Assembly (NCBI GenBank): GCA_944321085.1
Contig: CALUJY010000001.1
Location: 92,671-156,670 of the forward strand
Direction: 5' to 3'
DNA length: 64,000 nucleotides
DNA from: an uncultured Barnesiella sp.
GTDB taxonomy: Bacteria; Bacteroidota; Bacteroidia; Bacteroidales; Barnesiellaceae_A
The position numbers and the translations under genes are program-made. Under the pieces are notes generated by a model. That model was not told the origin of the DNA. It searched no databases and saw only the letters and a program-made list of their open reading frames with translations. Below, one piece after another: positions 62,716 to 64,000 of this stretch. Position 1 is the stretch's first letter. Each line of letters opens with the position of its first letter.

Positions 62716-64000
62716 TTATATAGCTTGGTTGGCATCTATCTCGGCTTGCGGGATGGGATAGTAGTAGCGGGTTTCTCCCCACGGCAGCGAGGGTAGGGCA
62801 GCCTGAGCGGCTTCGCGGCCATATCGCATCAGGTCGAAGAAGCGGTGGAACTCAAATCCGAGCTCTTTGCGGCGTTCCAGACGGATGGCATCGCGCATCG
62901 CAGACTCGCTGGTAGCTGTTGTCTCGGCAAGTCCTACGCGTGAACGTACGCTGTCGAGCGGAGCCTTTGCCAAAACGGGTTGGTGCAGCTCATTGTAAGC
63001 CTCGGCTTTCATGAGTAATATATCGGCGTATCTCAGATAGATATAGGGCAGGCCTCCATCTCCTTTTCTTCCGGCGGGTACTTCATCGAGCGGTTGGTTA
63101 TGTTTCTTTACCAAATAACCTGTCGCAGGCGACCATGAGGCTTGGAAAAGATTGTCGTTGAGCCACGGCATACCGTCGCGACCTATCGAAGCGTCCAAGC
63201 GCGGGTCGGTTTCGCCATCTTCGGTGAGTTCCGTGAAGCAGTTAACCCAGTTTTGCGTGGGAGCGTCGAAGTAGTAACCCATCTCTTCGAGCGGAGCCAA
63301 ATATTGGTTGAGGAGATTGCCGAGACCCGGGTTTTGTCCGCTGAGGAAACGGATGGCAAAAACTACTTCTTTACTGTTTTCGCTGCCGAGTTTGAAAAGG
63401 TCGGCATAGTTCGGTTCCAAATCGTAGATGTTGAGACTTTCTACTTGCGATATGGCATTGAGAGCATCACTGTATTTTTTTTGATAGAGATATACTTTGG
63501 CAAGTAATCCGTAGGCTGCACCGCGGGTAACACGACCTTGTTCTACCGGATTTATCTCTAACGAAGGAGCAGCATCGGTGAGGTCTTTCTCAATTTGGGC
63601 GTAGATGCTTTCTACCGAGCTGAGCGGTACGTTGATGGTCTCGGGCGAGTTTTGCGGCAAGAGTTTCAAGGGTACTTCGCCATAGATGTTCACTAATGTG
63701 AAGTAGGCAAGTGCGCGGAAAAATTTGGCTTGTGCCACGAAGTTGTCCTTTTGCGTTTGCGATGCGCTTGCCATGCCCGGTACGTTACCTATCACGTTAT
63801 TGGCACAGCTTACTACTTCGTAGGTGTTTTGCCAAAACTCAGAGAGAACGCCGTTGTCGGCCGAAGCGGTGAAGTCGATAATATAGTTGAGGTCGCTCAT
63901 ATCGCCTTCGTTTCCGCCTTTTACTGCATCGTCAGAGGCCACGTCGCCAAATCTCCAAAGGTTGATGAAGTAGGTCGAGGCGTTGTATATGCCGTTGACG
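62716..64000 (-). CDS. SusD/RagB family protein of a second PUL (partial)
   Basis: The C-terminal about 428 residues; the N-terminus and the expected SusC partner lie beyond the right window edge. The frame is open to the edge, so the internal Met at 63942 is not the start. SusD-type helical segments are seen in DNFVAQAKFFRALAYFTLVNIYGEVPLKLLP and VTRGAAYGLLAKVYLYQKKYSDAL. The C-terminal SusD block is LPYIYLRYADILLMKAEAYNEL, RLERRKELGFEFHRFFDLMRYG and YYYPIPQAEIDANQAI. It would bind a different glycan from the main PUL. Confidence 0.93.
   Translation of the reverse strand, partial: VNGIYNASTYFINLWRFGDVASDDAVKGGNEGDMSDLNYIIDFTASADNGVLSEFWQNTYEVVSCANNVIGNVPGMASASQTQKDNFVAQAKFFRALAYFTLVNIYGEVPLKLLPQNSPETINVPLSSVESIYAQIEKDLTDAAPSLEINPVEQGRVTRGAAYGLLAKVYLYQKKYSDALNAISQVESLNIYDLEPNYADLFKLGSENSKEVVFAIRFLSGQNPGLGNLLNQYLAPLEEMGYYFDAPTQNWVNCFTELTEDGETDPRLDASIGRDGMPWLNDNLFQASWSPATGYLVKKHNQPLDEVPAGRKGDGGLPYIYLRYADILLMKAEAYNELHQPVLAKAPLDSVRSRVGLAETTATSESAMRDAIRLERRKELGFEFHRFFDLMRYGREAAQAALPSLPWGETRYYYPIPQAEIDANQAI

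Noticed and set aside
1..64000. Search by eye for insertion sequences, CRISPR arrays, tRNA/rRNA genes and attachment sites
   Set aside because: No transposase-like protein, repeat-spacer array, tRNA cloverleaf or terminal inverted repeats were noticed. The only inter-gene repeats found are the regulatory ones listed.

Overview
The window looks like a chromosomal segment of a gut-type Bacteroidales bacterium. Evidence: SusC/SusD pairs, a hybrid two-component regulator (HTCS), Bacteroidetes-type promoters (TTTG, about 19-21 bp, TAnnTTTG), start codons without Shine-Dalgarno sequences, and an rpoB-rpoC arrangement with Bacteroidetes-like proteins. A Barnesiella/Coprobacter-like genus is possible, but the sequence alone does not fix it.

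Layout. (1) 1-12462 is housekeeping: the end of rpoB, rpoC, an iron-sulfur class I fumarase, a DUF151/UVR nuclease-family protein, a nucleoside transporter, rsmE, kdsA and an exported TPR protein. (2) 12812-51921 is a large polysaccharide utilisation locus (PUL): HTCS, GH95, GH36, GH97, SusC, SusD, a VCBS-repeat surface protein, a GH27/GH36-like enzyme, aldose 1-epimerase, a BspA-like leucine-rich protein, a GH2 with an inserted CBM32, GH38, a reverse-strand AraC regulator, an MFS sugar porter, a cytosolic DUF5107-TPR protein, a second GH97, and an alpha/beta-hydrolase-SGNH esterase fusion. (3) 52122-58088 is mixed: a DUF5106/thioredoxin-like and SGNH pair on the minus strand, rplS, an AsmA-like envelope protein and a small conserved-looking protein. 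(4) 58285-64000, on the minus strand, is the distal end of a second PUL: a partial SusD, a FIVAR-LamG lipoprotein and a large LamG protein with a toroid-like N-terminal region.

How it works together (inference). The main PUL carries only exo-acting activities: several clan GH-D/GH97 alpha-galactosidase-like enzymes, GH95, GH38 and a GH2 of the mannosidase/glucosaminidase type, plus a double esterase. That fits trimming of an alpha-galactosylated, possibly fucosylated, mannose-containing and acylated glycan taken up through SusCD. Monosaccharides would enter the cytosol through the MFS porter and be handled by the epimerase. I see no endo-acting glycanase.

The most interesting signal is regulatory. 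A 17-bp sequence (AAAGTAAGATTGTCCAT) occurs twice, 23.6 kb apart: upstream of the GH36-GH97-SusCD operon and in the intergenic region between the AraC gene and the MFS operon. In both places it lies exactly 60 bp ahead of a -7-like element, with a shared TCTATTTT box at the same offset. This suggests one AraC-controlled regulon inside a PUL that also has its own HTCS. The HTCS has a separate candidate operator, two 19-bp near-identical direct repeats spaced 21 bp, ahead of GH95. Several secreted proteins also end in type IX secretion-like C-terminal tails.
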